Shown here piece by piece: positions 1 to 7,518 of a DNA stretch of 15,653 nt. The stretch spans positions 1 through 15,653 of the forward strand of contig UQKC01000054.1 in the NCBI GenBank assembly GCA_900541495.1, written 5' to 3'. The first letter of the stretch is position 1, and each line of letters opens with the position of its first letter. Made by a program: the position numbers and the translations under genes. This stretch comes from an uncultured Ruminococcus sp. GTDB lineage: Bacteria; Bacillota; Clostridia; Oscillospirales; Ruminococcaceae. The notes under the pieces are model-generated. The model was given only the letters and a program-made list of their open reading frames with translations. It had not been told where the DNA came from and searched no databases.

Positions 1-889
1 AAGAACCTGCGAACTGAGCGTCAGAGTGCATACGACCCATTGTATCTGTCATACCATAGGAAGCCGGACCTGCAGCCATGTTGTCAGGGTGAAGTGTACG
101 TCCTGTGCCGCCGCCGGAAGCAACGGAGAAGTACTTCTTGCCCTTTTCAACACATTCCTTCTTGTATGTGCCTGCAACAGGGTGCTGGAAACGTGTTGGG
201 TTGGTGGAGTTACCTGTGATGGAAACGTCAACGCCTTCCTTCCACATGATAGCAACGCCTTCTGTTACGTCGTTAGCGCCGTAGCAGTTAACCTTTGCAC
301 GGAGTCCGTCGGAGTAAGCCTTGCGGAATACTTCCTTAACTTCACCTGTGTAGTAGTCCATTTCTGTTTCAATGTATGTAAAGCCATTGATACGAGCAAT
401 GATCTGTGCAGCATCCTTGCCAAGACCGTTAAGGATAACTCTAAGAGGCTTTTTACGAACCTTGTTAGCCTTCTCAGCGATACCGATAGCACCTTCAGCA
501 GCAGCGAAGGATTCGTGACCTGCGAGGAATGCGAAACATTCTGTGTCTTCTTCAAGAAGCATCTTGCCGAGGTTGCCGTGGCCAAGACCAACCTTACGCT
601 GGTCAGCAACAGAACCGGGGATGCAGAAAGACTGGAGGCCTTCGCCGATTGCAGCAGCAGCGTCAGCAGCTCTTGTGCAGCCCTTCTTGATTGCGATAGC
701 GCAGCCTACTGTGTAAGCCCACTTTGCATTTTCAAAGCAGATAGGCTGAATGCCTTCTGTGATCTTATAAGGATCGAAGCCCTTTGCCTTGCAGATATCT
801 GCACACTCTTCGATAGAGTTGATACCGTATTTTTTGAGAACGTCAAGAATCTGCTTTTCTCTTCTCTCGTATGATTCAAATAAAGCCAT
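1..889 (-). CDS. GGGtGRT-family protein (3' end beyond window)
   Basis: Recognised as the GGGtGRT protein family, conserved in anaerobic bacteria and archaea and of unknown function. Reading leftwards from ATG at 887-889, 296 codons are open to the window edge. The naming motif GGGTGRT is at residues 259-265 (bases 95-115), followed by LHPDNMAAGPASYG and then TMGRMHSDAQFAG. From memory the family is about 330 residues, so only a short C-terminal piece should be missing. There is no signal peptide or membrane segment, so it is probably cytoplasmic. A strong ribosome binding site (AAGGAGG, about 897-903) lies just upstream of the start. The gene begins 14 bases after the stop of the NifU-like gene, so the two are almost certainly cotranscribed. 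That pairing suggests a role linked to iron-sulfur clusters, but this is inference. Confidence 0.9.
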   Translation of the reverse strand, partial: MALFESYERREKQILDVLKKYGINSIEECADICKAKGFDPYKITEGIQPICFENAKWAYTVGCAIAIKKGCTRAADAAAAIGEGLQSFCIPGSVADQRKVGLGHGNLGKMLLEEDTECFAFLAGHESFAAAEGAIGIAEKANKVRKKPLRVILNGLGKDAAQIIARINGFTYIETEMDYYTGEVKEVFRKAYSDGLRAKVNCYGANDVTEGVAIMWKEGVDVSITGNSTNPTRFQHPVAGTYKKECVEKGKKYFSVASGGGTGRTLHPDNMAAGPASYGMTDTMGRMHSDAQFAGS

Positions 890-903
890 CGTTGTAATCC
901 TCC

Positions 904-1596
904 TTATTCTTTTCTGGGGTCGATGATCTTAACAGCGTCAGCAACTCTGCCGTACTGGCCCTGAGCCTTTTCGTAAGCTGTCTGAACGTCGTCGCCCTTC
1001 TTGATGAAGTCCATCATCTTACCGAAGTTGATGAACTTGTAGCCGATGATCTCGTCATCTGCATCAAGAGCAATACCTGTAACATAACCGTCGGTCATTT
1101 CGAGGTAACGAGGACCCTTCTTGAGAGTACCGTACATTGTGCCGACCTGTGAACGAAGTCCCTTACCGAGGTCTTCAAGTCCTGCGCCGATTGCAAGTCC
1201 GTCTTCGGAGAAAGCAGACTGTGAACGACCGTAAACGATCTGGAGGAAGAGCTCTCTCATAGCGGTGTTGATAGCATCGCAAACGAGGTCTGTGTTAAGA
1301 GCTTCGAGAATTGTTCTGCCTGGGAGGATCTCTGCTGCCATAGCTGCGGAGTGTGTCATACCGGAGCAGCCGATAGTTTCAACGAGGGCTTCCTGGATAA
1401 CGCCTTCCTTGATGTTGAGGGAAAGCTTGCAAGTACCCTGCTGAGGAGCGCACCAGCCGATACCGTGAGTAAAGCCGGAAATGTCCTTGACATCCTTAGC
1501 CTTGACCCATTTTGCTTCTTCGGGGATAGGTGCACAGCCGTGTGCTACGCCCTGCTTGACGCTGCACATAGTTTCAACTTCATGAGTATAATTCAT
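904..1596 (-). CDS. NifU/IscU-like iron-sulfur cluster assembly scaffold protein
   Basis: A 230-residue cytoplasmic protein resembling the NifU N-terminal/IscU scaffold fold that carries nascent Fe-S clusters. The stretch around GCSGMTHSAAMAAEIL (residues 76-91) matches the IscU-type GCxxxxAS(S/A)xM segment, and Cys49, Cys56, Cys77 and Cys106 are candidate ligands. The N-terminus adds Cys11 and Cys21. It is longer than IscU (about 130 residues). The extra C-terminal part after about residue 150 (a TDGYVTGIALDADDEIIGYKF segment, then a helical tail) belongs to the version that travels with GGGtGRT proteins. The ATG at 1594-1596 is preceded by AAAGGAGT (1604-1611) at good spacing. It is the first gene of a two-gene unit with a strong promoter at 1651-1679. 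The scaffold role is inferred from family resemblance; no desulfurase gene is visible here. Confidence 0.85.
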   Translation of the reverse strand: MNYTHEVETMCSVKQGVAHGCAPIPEEAKWVKAKDVKDISGFTHGIGWCAPQQGTCKLSLNIKEGVIQEALVETIGCSGMTHSAAMAAEILPGRTILEALNTDLVCDAINTAMRELFLQIVYGRSQSAFSEDGLAIGAGLEDLGKGLRSQVGTMYGTLKKGPRYLEMTDGYVTGIALDADDEIIGYKFINFGKMMDFIKKGDDVQTAYEKAQGQYGRVADAVKIIDPRKE

Positions 1597-1650
1597 ACTA
1601 TGACTCCTTTCGTTATTAACGGCAAATAAATGCCATCTGCATACTCGTTA

Positions 1651-1679
1651 ATTATATAACATTTTTCGTTCAAAATCAA
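1651..1679 (-). promoter_or_regulatory. Sigma-A-type promoter of the NifU-like / GGGtGRT unit
   Basis: Reading leftwards, a TTGATT -35 box (1674-1679), a 17-base spacer and a perfect TATAAT -10 box (1651-1656). The predicted start of transcription is near 1644, giving a leader of about 48 bases that contains the ribosome binding site of the NifU-like gene. Confidence 0.85.
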
Positions 1680-1728
1680 GAGTTTTTTTATTTTTTTACA
1701 AAATATCGGATTTTGCGCAAAACGGCGA

Positions 1729-3285
1729 TCAGTCCTGCCCTTTTCCGTCGTTTTCATCAGGCTTCTCCCCTGCAAGGCAAGCCTTTTTGTAGCTCAGCGG
1801 ACTCACGCCCACATATTTTTTGAATTTGTTGTGGAAATAGTTGATGTTCGTGTAGCCGACCCTCTCCGCGACCTCATAGACCTTGTATTCGTCCTCAGCA
1901 AGAAGTCTTTTAGCCTCGGTGATGCGTATTTTATCGAGATAATTGTTGAAGTTGTCGCCCATATACTGGTGGAAGACCTTTCCAAGATATGCGCTGTTGT
2001 AGCCGAATATGTTCGCGAGCATCTCAAGGCGAAGCTCCTGATTGTAGTTCGCGTGTATGTACTGAACTACGCGCTCCATAGTACTTTTCGTCGTCCTGCC
2101 GTAAACACTGTCGGAGAATTCGGTGAACTCTTTCTTCATCAGCTCGATTATGTCGTGCAGACTGCCGAGCGAGCCTATCTGACTGACGATGTAATCGTCC
2201 TTGAACGGCTCTGCCTTTTTCTCGCCAACGCTTTTTATGATAAGATTCTTCGTGTTGAGTACTGTCGTTATACAGATAACGCAAATTTTTTCGGGCGTAA
2301 AGCTTTTTCTGCAAAGCGATTCCTGAAAACGCGCAAAACAGCCCTCCAAGCGTTTCTTGTCGTTTATTTCCATAAACGGGAAGAACTGCGCAGCTATCGT
2401 TTCGGGCGCCGGAATGTCCTCATCGCTTCGGCTGCGTATCTTCTCAGCGGAAATAACACCGTAGTGAAGATAGAGGAAACGGTTGTTGTATATCTCGTTC
2501 GCCGAGCGGTAGGAAGCCGATATTTCCTTTGCCGAATGAACGGATTCGCCTATCGCAGCGAATATCATTCCCCTATAATCGAAGTTCAGCCTGCTCATAC
2601 ATTCCTGTATGCGCTCGTCGGGACTGTCCTTGAATATAACGGCAAGCATACCGTTGAGGTCGATAGGAACAGCGTCAACGTTCTCCATTTCGGAAAGTCG
2701 GCTGCGTATTTTGTCAAGAATGAACTGACGCGATTCAAAGCTGTTCTTTTCGGTCGCGCTGATAAGCACAACGTTGAACTTCCGTCCGCTGCTGTATTCT
2801 TTAAGAGCGCTGCTGTCCGAAGCTGACGCTCCGCCGATAAGAAGCTCCTTGATAGCATTTTCGTTGAGAAACTCACTGCCCTTCTGAAGCTGCAAACTGC
2901 TCTCCTTTTCCGCCTTTATCTCGGACACAAGAGCTTTCAGACATTCGATAAGCTCATCTTCGTCAACGGGTTTGAGAATGAATCTCTTCACGCCGAGCGA
3001 CATAGCTTCCTTTGCATATGCAAAATCGGAATACCCCGAAAGTATCACGGCTTTTCCCTTAAAACCGTTCTTTATTGCAGCATCGATCATCTGTATCCCC
3101 GTCATTCCCGGCATCTTCACATCGGCAATAACTATATCGGGATCGTGTATAAGTATTTTGTTAAGTCCGTCGTCGCCGTCCTCGCCCTCATCAATAACTT
3201 CAAGTCCGAGTTCGTCCCACGGTATCATCATCTTTACGCCAAGGCGCACGTTCGGTTCGTCATCAACCAACAGAACTTTCAGCAA
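1729..3285 (-). CDS. YesN-type response regulator, receiver plus AraC-family DNA-binding domain
   Basis: Transcription factor of a two-component system, partner of the YesM-type kinase at 5062-6849. The 518-residue protein starts with a receiver domain: acidic pair D8-D9, phosphoacceptor D55 (within IVIADVKMPG), S83 and K105 (in FILKPVD). A long middle region without a clear motif follows. The C-terminal AraC/XylS double helix-turn-helix runs from about residue 403 to 502, ending in the classic VGYTNINYFHNKFKKYVGVS pattern. The TTG at 3283-3285 is chosen as start because AGGAGG (3295-3300) lies 9 bases upstream and the receiver begins at once with LKVLLVDDEP. An in-frame ATG at 3328-3330 falls inside the -10 box of the gene's own promoter and cannot be used from it. 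It is separated from the hydrolase gene by 124 bases. It probably activates carbohydrate genes, perhaps including its neighbour. Confidence 0.93.
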   Translation of the reverse strand: MLKVLLVDDEPNVRLGVKMMIPWDELGLEVIDEGEDGDDGLNKILIHDPDIVIADVKMPGMTGIQMIDAAIKNGFKGKAVILSGYSDFAYAKEAMSLGVKRFILKPVDEDELIECLKALVSEIKAEKESSLQLQKGSEFLNENAIKELLIGGASASDSSALKEYSSGRKFNVVLISATEKNSFESRQFILDKIRSRLSEMENVDAVPIDLNGMLAVIFKDSPDERIQECMSRLNFDYRGMIFAAIGESVHSAKEISASYRSANEIYNNRFLYLHYGVISAEKIRSRSDEDIPAPETIAAQFFPFMEINDKKRLEGCFARFQESLCRKSFTPEKICVICITTVLNTKNLIIKSVGEKKAEPFKDDYIVSQIGSLGSLHDIIELMKKEFTEFSDSVYGRTTKSTMERVVQYIHANYNQELRLEMLANIFGYNSAYLGKVFHQYMGDNFNNYLDKIRITEAKRLLAEDEYKVYEVAERVGYTNINYFHNKFKKYVGVSPLSYKKACLAGEKPDENDGKGQD

Positions 3286-3329
3286 ATCACCCGACCTCCT
3301 TTTTATGCGTTTGACCGCTCTTTTATACA

Positions 3330-3358
3330 ATTATATCTTATTTTGTTACATTTATCAA
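3330..3358 (-). promoter_or_regulatory. Promoter of the YesN-type regulator gene
   Basis: Reading leftwards, TTGATA (3353-3358), a 17-base spacer and a perfect TATAAT (3330-3335). Transcription would begin near 3323, about 38 bases before the TTG start codon. The regulator can therefore be made independently of the kinase/hydrolase transcript. I see no convincing terminator for the hydrolase gene in the AT-rich gap 3286-3409. Confidence 0.82.
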
Positions 3359-3409
3359 TGTTTTTCATAAAATTTTCATATTTTGATGATAAATATATAA
3401 AATTCACAA

Positions 3410-5065
3410 TTATTTTTTGAGCATTTCTTTGAAAAGTCCGGCAAGTTCCTTATTTTTTCCTATCGGGTATTTATCATAAAGTCCGAATGAATATTCATTG
3501 TAAGCGTGATAGTCAAAGCCGATATCGTATTTTTCGCAAAGGCTTATCATATCCCTTACCCAGCCGATGCCGTTTCTTCCCTGCTCAAATCCCTCCGAGA
3601 TAACGCCGAATTCACCGAGATAAAGCGGAGCGTTCTTCTTTTCGGAAAAATCAACATAGCGCTTTATTCCCGATTCAAGGAAATCCTTGTTAAAGCTGTA
3701 AACATCATCGCTCAGCGAAAGATCCATTCTTATCTCGGGAGTGGATATATCTGATTTTATATATCCCGAAACAGTATATCTGTAACCTTTTTTCATTTCG
3801 TATCGTCTGAAATTCTGAACATACATCGCGGTCGAACCCGATATTTTCAAACAGCCTTTTTTCTTGTAACCGTCGTCGGCGCAAAATTCGCTTTTGCCGC
3901 TTCCGTCCGAGCTCCAGGCACTGCTCGAAAGTGTGCCGTCGGTGAAATCAGCCGAGAAAAGCACCCTGCGCTTTCCGCTCGGCAAAATTTCCGTAAAAAC
4001 GATATCGTCAAAATAAGCTGTGCCGTTTTCGCCCAAATACGATGCTGAAAAAGCAGGCTGCACGATATTCGCCTTTGAAGACAGCGAAGCAAAATCGCTC
4101 TCAAAATATGTCCAGCCGTTCTGACCCTCAGCCATTTTTTTCGCAGACACACAATCGACCCAGCCGATCTTCACATTCTCACCAACGACCTCTTCCGAGG
4201 GATAGGTCATCGTCCTGCCGAGCGTTCCTGCCCATTCGGTATTCTGATGTGTGAAAAAGAACGAATCATATTTGTGAAATTCATATACAATGTTGCTGTC
4301 TTCAATTTCCGCGAAACAGTTTTCGGGGGTGAACAGATCGTAGACCCTCTCCCCGTTCTCCTTTACAACTCCGTTTATACCCTCGATGAATATGACCTGA
4401 TACGGCGAAACCTTTCGTATCTCCTTTGCCATTCTGTTCATAAGAGAATCATACTGTTCAAACGTCTTTTCGACTGTTTTTTGCATAGGTATATTGGGTT
4501 CGTTCACCAATCCATAGCCGATTATCGTCGGCTCGTTCGCATAGCGCTTTGCAATGGCTTTCCACAGAGCCGTGAGCCTGTCACGGTCGCTCTTGTCCGT
4601 CCAAAGCTCCGTGCCTTTGCCCTGCGACTGATAGCCGCCCTGCGGAACGTGCATATTGAGTATCAGCTTTATGCCGTATTTCTTCGCCCATTTTATGTTT
4701 GTGTCTATCCAGTCGAAGCCTGCTTTTTTGTAGTGATAAGGGTTCTTGTCGTTCTCAAAGATACCATAGTTAAGGTAAAATCTCACGCAGTTGAACCCCA
4801 TATCCGCAAGGTCTTTGTATGCCTTTGCATCGTGATGCGATGTGTTCGGAACGGACGAGTTATCCCACACACTGTTTCCGAAAGCAATGCCTTTTATATG
4901 AAATTCTTCCCCGTCCGCACCGATGAGCTTTGTGCCGTCCGCGCGAACGAAATCCTCAGCCGTATATTTCTTCGCTTTCTGCGCCGAAGCAAAGCCTGCC
5001 GATGATATCATCATCACAGCCGCCGAAACTACTGCCACCGTTCTCAATAAAAGCTTTTTTATCAT
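3410..5065 (-). CDS. Secreted GH5-family glycoside hydrolase (cellulase-like) with inserted beta-sandwich domain
   Basis: A 551-residue exported enzyme expected to hydrolyse beta-1,4-linked glucan or mannan; the substrate cannot be read from sequence. A signal peptide occupies residues 1-28 (KK, hydrophobic core, ASA before Q29). GH5 features appear in order: NCVRFYLNYG with Arg95; NMHVPQGGY (137-145); acid/base Glu189 in YGLVNEPN; YEFHKYD with His264 and Tyr266; nucleophile Glu485 in YLGEFG; and the closing strand GFDYHAYNEYSFGLYD. About 190 residues (roughly 280-472) interrupt the barrel between His264/Tyr266 and Glu485. They look like a carbohydrate-binding jelly roll (GTAYFDDIVFTE at 348-359; KKGYRYTVSGYIKS at 425-438). 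There is no dockerin, cohesin or sortase signal, so it is probably released or loosely bound. The ATG overlaps the kinase stop as ATGA, and AAGGAGGT sits 9 bases upstream, indicating coupled translation. Confidence 0.92.
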   Translation of the reverse strand: MIKKLLLRTVAVVSAAVMMISSAGFASAQKAKKYTAEDFVRADGTKLIGADGEEFHIKGIAFGNSVWDNSSVPNTSHHDAKAYKDLADMGFNCVRFYLNYGIFENDKNPYHYKKAGFDWIDTNIKWAKKYGIKLILNMHVPQGGYQSQGKGTELWTDKSDRDRLTALWKAIAKRYANEPTIIGYGLVNEPNIPMQKTVEKTFEQYDSLMNRMAKEIRKVSPYQVIFIEGINGVVKENGERVYDLFTPENCFAEIEDSNIVYEFHKYDSFFFTHQNTEWAGTLGRTMTYPSEEVVGENVKIGWVDCVSAKKMAEGQNGWTYFESDFASLSSKANIVQPAFSASYLGENGTAYFDDIVFTEILPSGKRRVLFSADFTDGTLSSSAWSSDGSGKSEFCADDGYKKKGCLKISGSTAMYVQNFRRYEMKKGYRYTVSGYIKSDISTPEIRMDLSLSDDVYSFNKDFLESGIKRYVDFSEKKNAPLYLGEFGVISEGFEQGRNGIGWVRDMISLCEKYDIGFDYHAYNEYSFGLYDKYPIGKNKELAGLFKEMLKK

Positions 5066-6849
5066 TGATTTTTTACCTCCTTCGGCAGGGTTATCCTTAC
5101 CCTTGTTCCCTTTCCGATCTGGCTGGTGAAAGAAAGACCGTATTGCTCGCCGTGGAACATCTTTATTCGCTTGTTCACGTTCGTCAAGCCGATGCTTTTT
5201 CCCGAAGATGTGTCGTTTTCTTCAAGCTTCCACCTAAGCTCGGACATTTTGTCATCGGGTATGCCCTGACCGTTGTCCTCGACCTCGATAACGACATTTT
5301 CACCCGAATATTTTATGCTCACGGTTATCTTTCCGTTGCTCTTGCTGCTCTCGATGCCGTGAACGAACGCATTTTCAACGATAGGCTGTATAATGAGCGG
5401 CAAAATCGGATAATTCCCGTCAATTTCATTATCTATCGAGTACGAAATTCTGTCGCCGAAACGAGCCGCCTGCAATTCGAGATAGCTCTTTGTGAATTCA
5501 AGCTCCGATTCGAGAGTGACCATACTGTTTTTGACTTCAAGACAGCGGCGCATAAACTTTCCGAGCTTTTTAACAAGGTCAGCCGTTTCCTTGTCGTTGT
5601 TCACATACGCTTTCATTCGTATCGTTTCGAGCGTGTTATAAAGGAAGTGCGGATTTATCTGGCTCGCAAGGGTCTTGAACTCGGCTTCGACCTGATTCAG
5701 GCGGAACGTTTCCGTCTGAATTTTCGCTTCATAAGCTTCGTTCATAAGCTCCTGCATACTCTTTACCATTACCTGCAGGTCATTGTAAAGCTCGTTGATC
5801 TCGTCGTCGCCGTCTATCTTCTCGTTGAGGTCGAAGTCGCCGACCGTTACTCTGTGCATCTGATCGCGCAGAAAGCCGATCCTTCGCACGAAATACGATG
5901 TAAAAATTATCGCGATGAACACCGACAGCAGAAAACACGAGGTTATGTAGAAAACATATCCGAACGAAAGCTCCTTTGTCGCACCCGTTACGATAGCATA
6001 AGGCTTAACAAGATATATCTGAAAAAAGTTGCCTGTATGATTGTAGTTGAAGTTGGTCGCAACTGTGTAACCCTTATCGGTAAGCGGAGATTTTCCCGTA
6101 AGCTCAACAGGCTCTTTCTCCACGCCGTCCAGTTCAAAATCGGGCGTTGTGAATACTTTTCCGAGGTCGTATTCGGGCATATTGCTGTAAAAGACCATTC
6201 CGTTCTGAACGGCGAAGATAACGTTGAAAACTTCCTCCTCCATGAGCGTTTCTATCCAGTCCTGATTGATGTAAACTACCATAACGCCAAGGCTTCCGCC
6301 GTCTTTTGACTTTATCTGACGGATATAGCTAAGATAGCATTTTGAATCGGAAGGGTTTTTCAGCACTCTCCATATCGGCGCAGATGTCGCCAAAGCTTCA
6401 CCGAACCAGTTTGAAGCCTTGATCTGCTGAGTTATGCGCTGAAAAGAAAGATTGTAGAGAAAGCCGTTCGGATCTTCGCCCATATCAACATAGAAAGTTA
6501 TATCCGAAATCTGTGAATAAGCGTTTCTGTAGCTCGATACAACGGGGTGCGTTGCATAGAAATCAAGACATTCATCGTGGGTCAGTCCACTGTTGAGAAG
6601 ATAGCTTATGTTCTCGTCATTGTATATCGTGTCAGCCGCCGCAGAGGTCGTAAAAAGCGTGTCCGTAAGCCTTATTTTAAGGTTGTCAGCGTCCTTGTAC
6701 GCCTCCTTGACGGTGCTTTCCTGCAAAACGCCTATCGTGTTCATAATGAGGTAGATTCCTGCTGCAAAAACGGGGACGATTACCGCAATGAACATCACAA
6801 TAAGCTTCGTGCGGATATTCGTGTTGAGCAGTTTGTTTATCAGCTTCAT
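5062..6849 (-). CDS. YesM-type membrane sensor histidine kinase
   Basis: A 595-residue sensor that phosphorylates the YesN-type regulator at 1729-3285. One membrane helix is at about residues 15-37. An extracytoplasmic sensor region of about 250 residues (probably dCache-like) follows, then a second helix at about 296-320. A HAMP-like linker (about 321-375) leads to the His_kinase domain with phosphoacceptor His401 in SQINPHFLYN. The ATPase domain shows the N-box (QPIVENAFVHG, Asn493), the G1 box DNGQGI (525-530) and a glycine-rich segment GKSIGLTNVNKR (550-561). The class typically senses extracellular oligosaccharides or envelope state. It starts 13 bases after the deoC stop, with AGGGA as a modest ribosome binding site, and its stop overlaps the hydrolase start. 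Placement beside a secreted GH5 enzyme suggests it senses a polysaccharide breakdown product; this is inferred. Confidence 0.94.
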   Translation of the reverse strand: MKLINKLLNTNIRTKLIVMFIAVIVPVFAAGIYLIMNTIGVLQESTVKEAYKDADNLKIRLTDTLFTTSAAADTIYNDENISYLLNSGLTHDECLDFYATHPVVSSYRNAYSQISDITFYVDMGEDPNGFLYNLSFQRITQQIKASNWFGEALATSAPIWRVLKNPSDSKCYLSYIRQIKSKDGGSLGVMVVYINQDWIETLMEEEVFNVIFAVQNGMVFYSNMPEYDLGKVFTTPDFELDGVEKEPVELTGKSPLTDKGYTVATNFNYNHTGNFFQIYLVKPYAIVTGATKELSFGYVFYITSCFLLSVFIAIIFTSYFVRRIGFLRDQMHRVTVGDFDLNEKIDGDDEINELYNDLQVMVKSMQELMNEAYEAKIQTETFRLNQVEAEFKTLASQINPHFLYNTLETIRMKAYVNNDKETADLVKKLGKFMRRCLEVKNSMVTLESELEFTKSYLELQAARFGDRISYSIDNEIDGNYPILPLIIQPIVENAFVHGIESSKSNGKITVSIKYSGENVVIEVEDNGQGIPDDKMSELRWKLEENDTSSGKSIGLTNVNKRIKMFHGEQYGLSFTSQIGKGTRVRITLPKEVKNQ

Positions 6850-6862
6850 AGCGCTTCCCTGC

Positions 6863-7516
6863 TCAAGATTCCTCGGACAGTATCTTCACCGCCGAGCTTG
6901 TTCCTATCCTATCGCAGCCCTCGTTCAGAAATGCTTCAAGGTCAGCCTTTGTCTTTACGCCGCCTGCCGCTTTCATCCTGACATTTTCGCCGATGTGCTT
7001 CTTGAAAAGCCTGATATCTTCAAGCTTTGCGCCGTCCGTGCCGAAGCCTGTGGAAGTCTTTATGTAATCCGCGCCCGCATTTGTCACGCAGTCGCAGAGT
7101 GCGATCTTCTCTATCTTTTCAAGGTAGCAGGTTTCGATGATGACTTTGAGTATCTTCTCACCGCAGACTTTTTTCAATGCGGCAATTTCTGCCGTCACCT
7201 TGTCGAATCTGCCCATCTTCACATCACCGAGGTTCACGACCATATCAAGCTCGTCTGCGCCGTCGGCGATAGCGCACTGCGCCTCAAACACCTTTACAGC
7301 GGTGGTGTTGTAGCCGAGAGGAAAGCCTATCACCGTGCAAATATTGAGCTTTTCGCCGAATTTTTTTCTCGCATACGAAATAAAGCTCGGCGGTATACAT
7401 ACCGAAGCAGTGTTAAGACGAAGTGCTTCTTCGCAGAGCTTGTCAATATCAGCCTCGGTCGAAACTGCTTTGAGCATAGTGTGGTCGATGTGTGGGTATA
7501 TCTGTTCTTTTTCCAT
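6863..7516 (-). CDS. deoC: Deoxyribose-phosphate aldolase
   Basis: Class I aldolase (217 residues, normal length) cleaving 2-deoxy-D-ribose 5-phosphate into glyceraldehyde 3-phosphate and acetaldehyde in deoxynucleoside catabolism; cytoplasmic TIM barrel. The Schiff-base lysine is Lys153 in YIKTSTGFGT. Asp91 in ELDMVVN and Lys182 in MKAAGGVKT complete the catalytic set. The start IDHTMLKA (10-17) is typical. The ATG follows the stop of the DUF2461 gene by only 2 bases, and its ribosome binding site (AAGGAAG) lies inside that gene, so translation is coupled. No phosphopentomutase, nucleoside phosphorylase or cytidine deaminase gene, its usual partners, is present. Here it is instead locked between DUF2461 and the sensor kinase. 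Confidence 0.96.
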   Translation of the reverse strand: MEKEQIYPHIDHTMLKAVSTEADIDKLCEEALRLNTASVCIPPSFISYARKKFGEKLNICTVIGFPLGYNTTAVKVFEAQCAIADGADELDMVVNLGDVKMGRFDKVTAEIAALKKVCGEKILKVIIETCYLEKIEKIALCDCVTNAGADYIKTSTGFGTDGAKLEDIRLFKKHIGENVRMKAAGGVKTKADLEAFLNEGCDRIGTSSAVKILSEES

Positions 7517-7518
7517 TG

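Noticed and set aside
26..874. Long rightward open frame (282 codons) opposite the GGGtGRT gene
   Set aside because: Antisense shadow of a gene with biased codon use; the product has no recognisable domain, while the leftward frame carries the GGGTGRT motif and a ribosome binding site.
1593..1775. Leftward open frame of 60 codons between the regulator and the NifU-like gene
   Set aside because: It covers the promoter at 1651-1679, overlaps both neighbours, and the product looks random.
1831..2826. Rightward open frame (331 codons) opposite the response regulator
   Set aside because: Shadow of the AraC-type regulator; no family resemblance and no proper start signals.
4930..6309. Long rightward open frame (459 codons) opposite the kinase and hydrolase
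   Set aside because: It spans the junction of two convincing leftward genes, has no plausible domain, and arises from codon bias.
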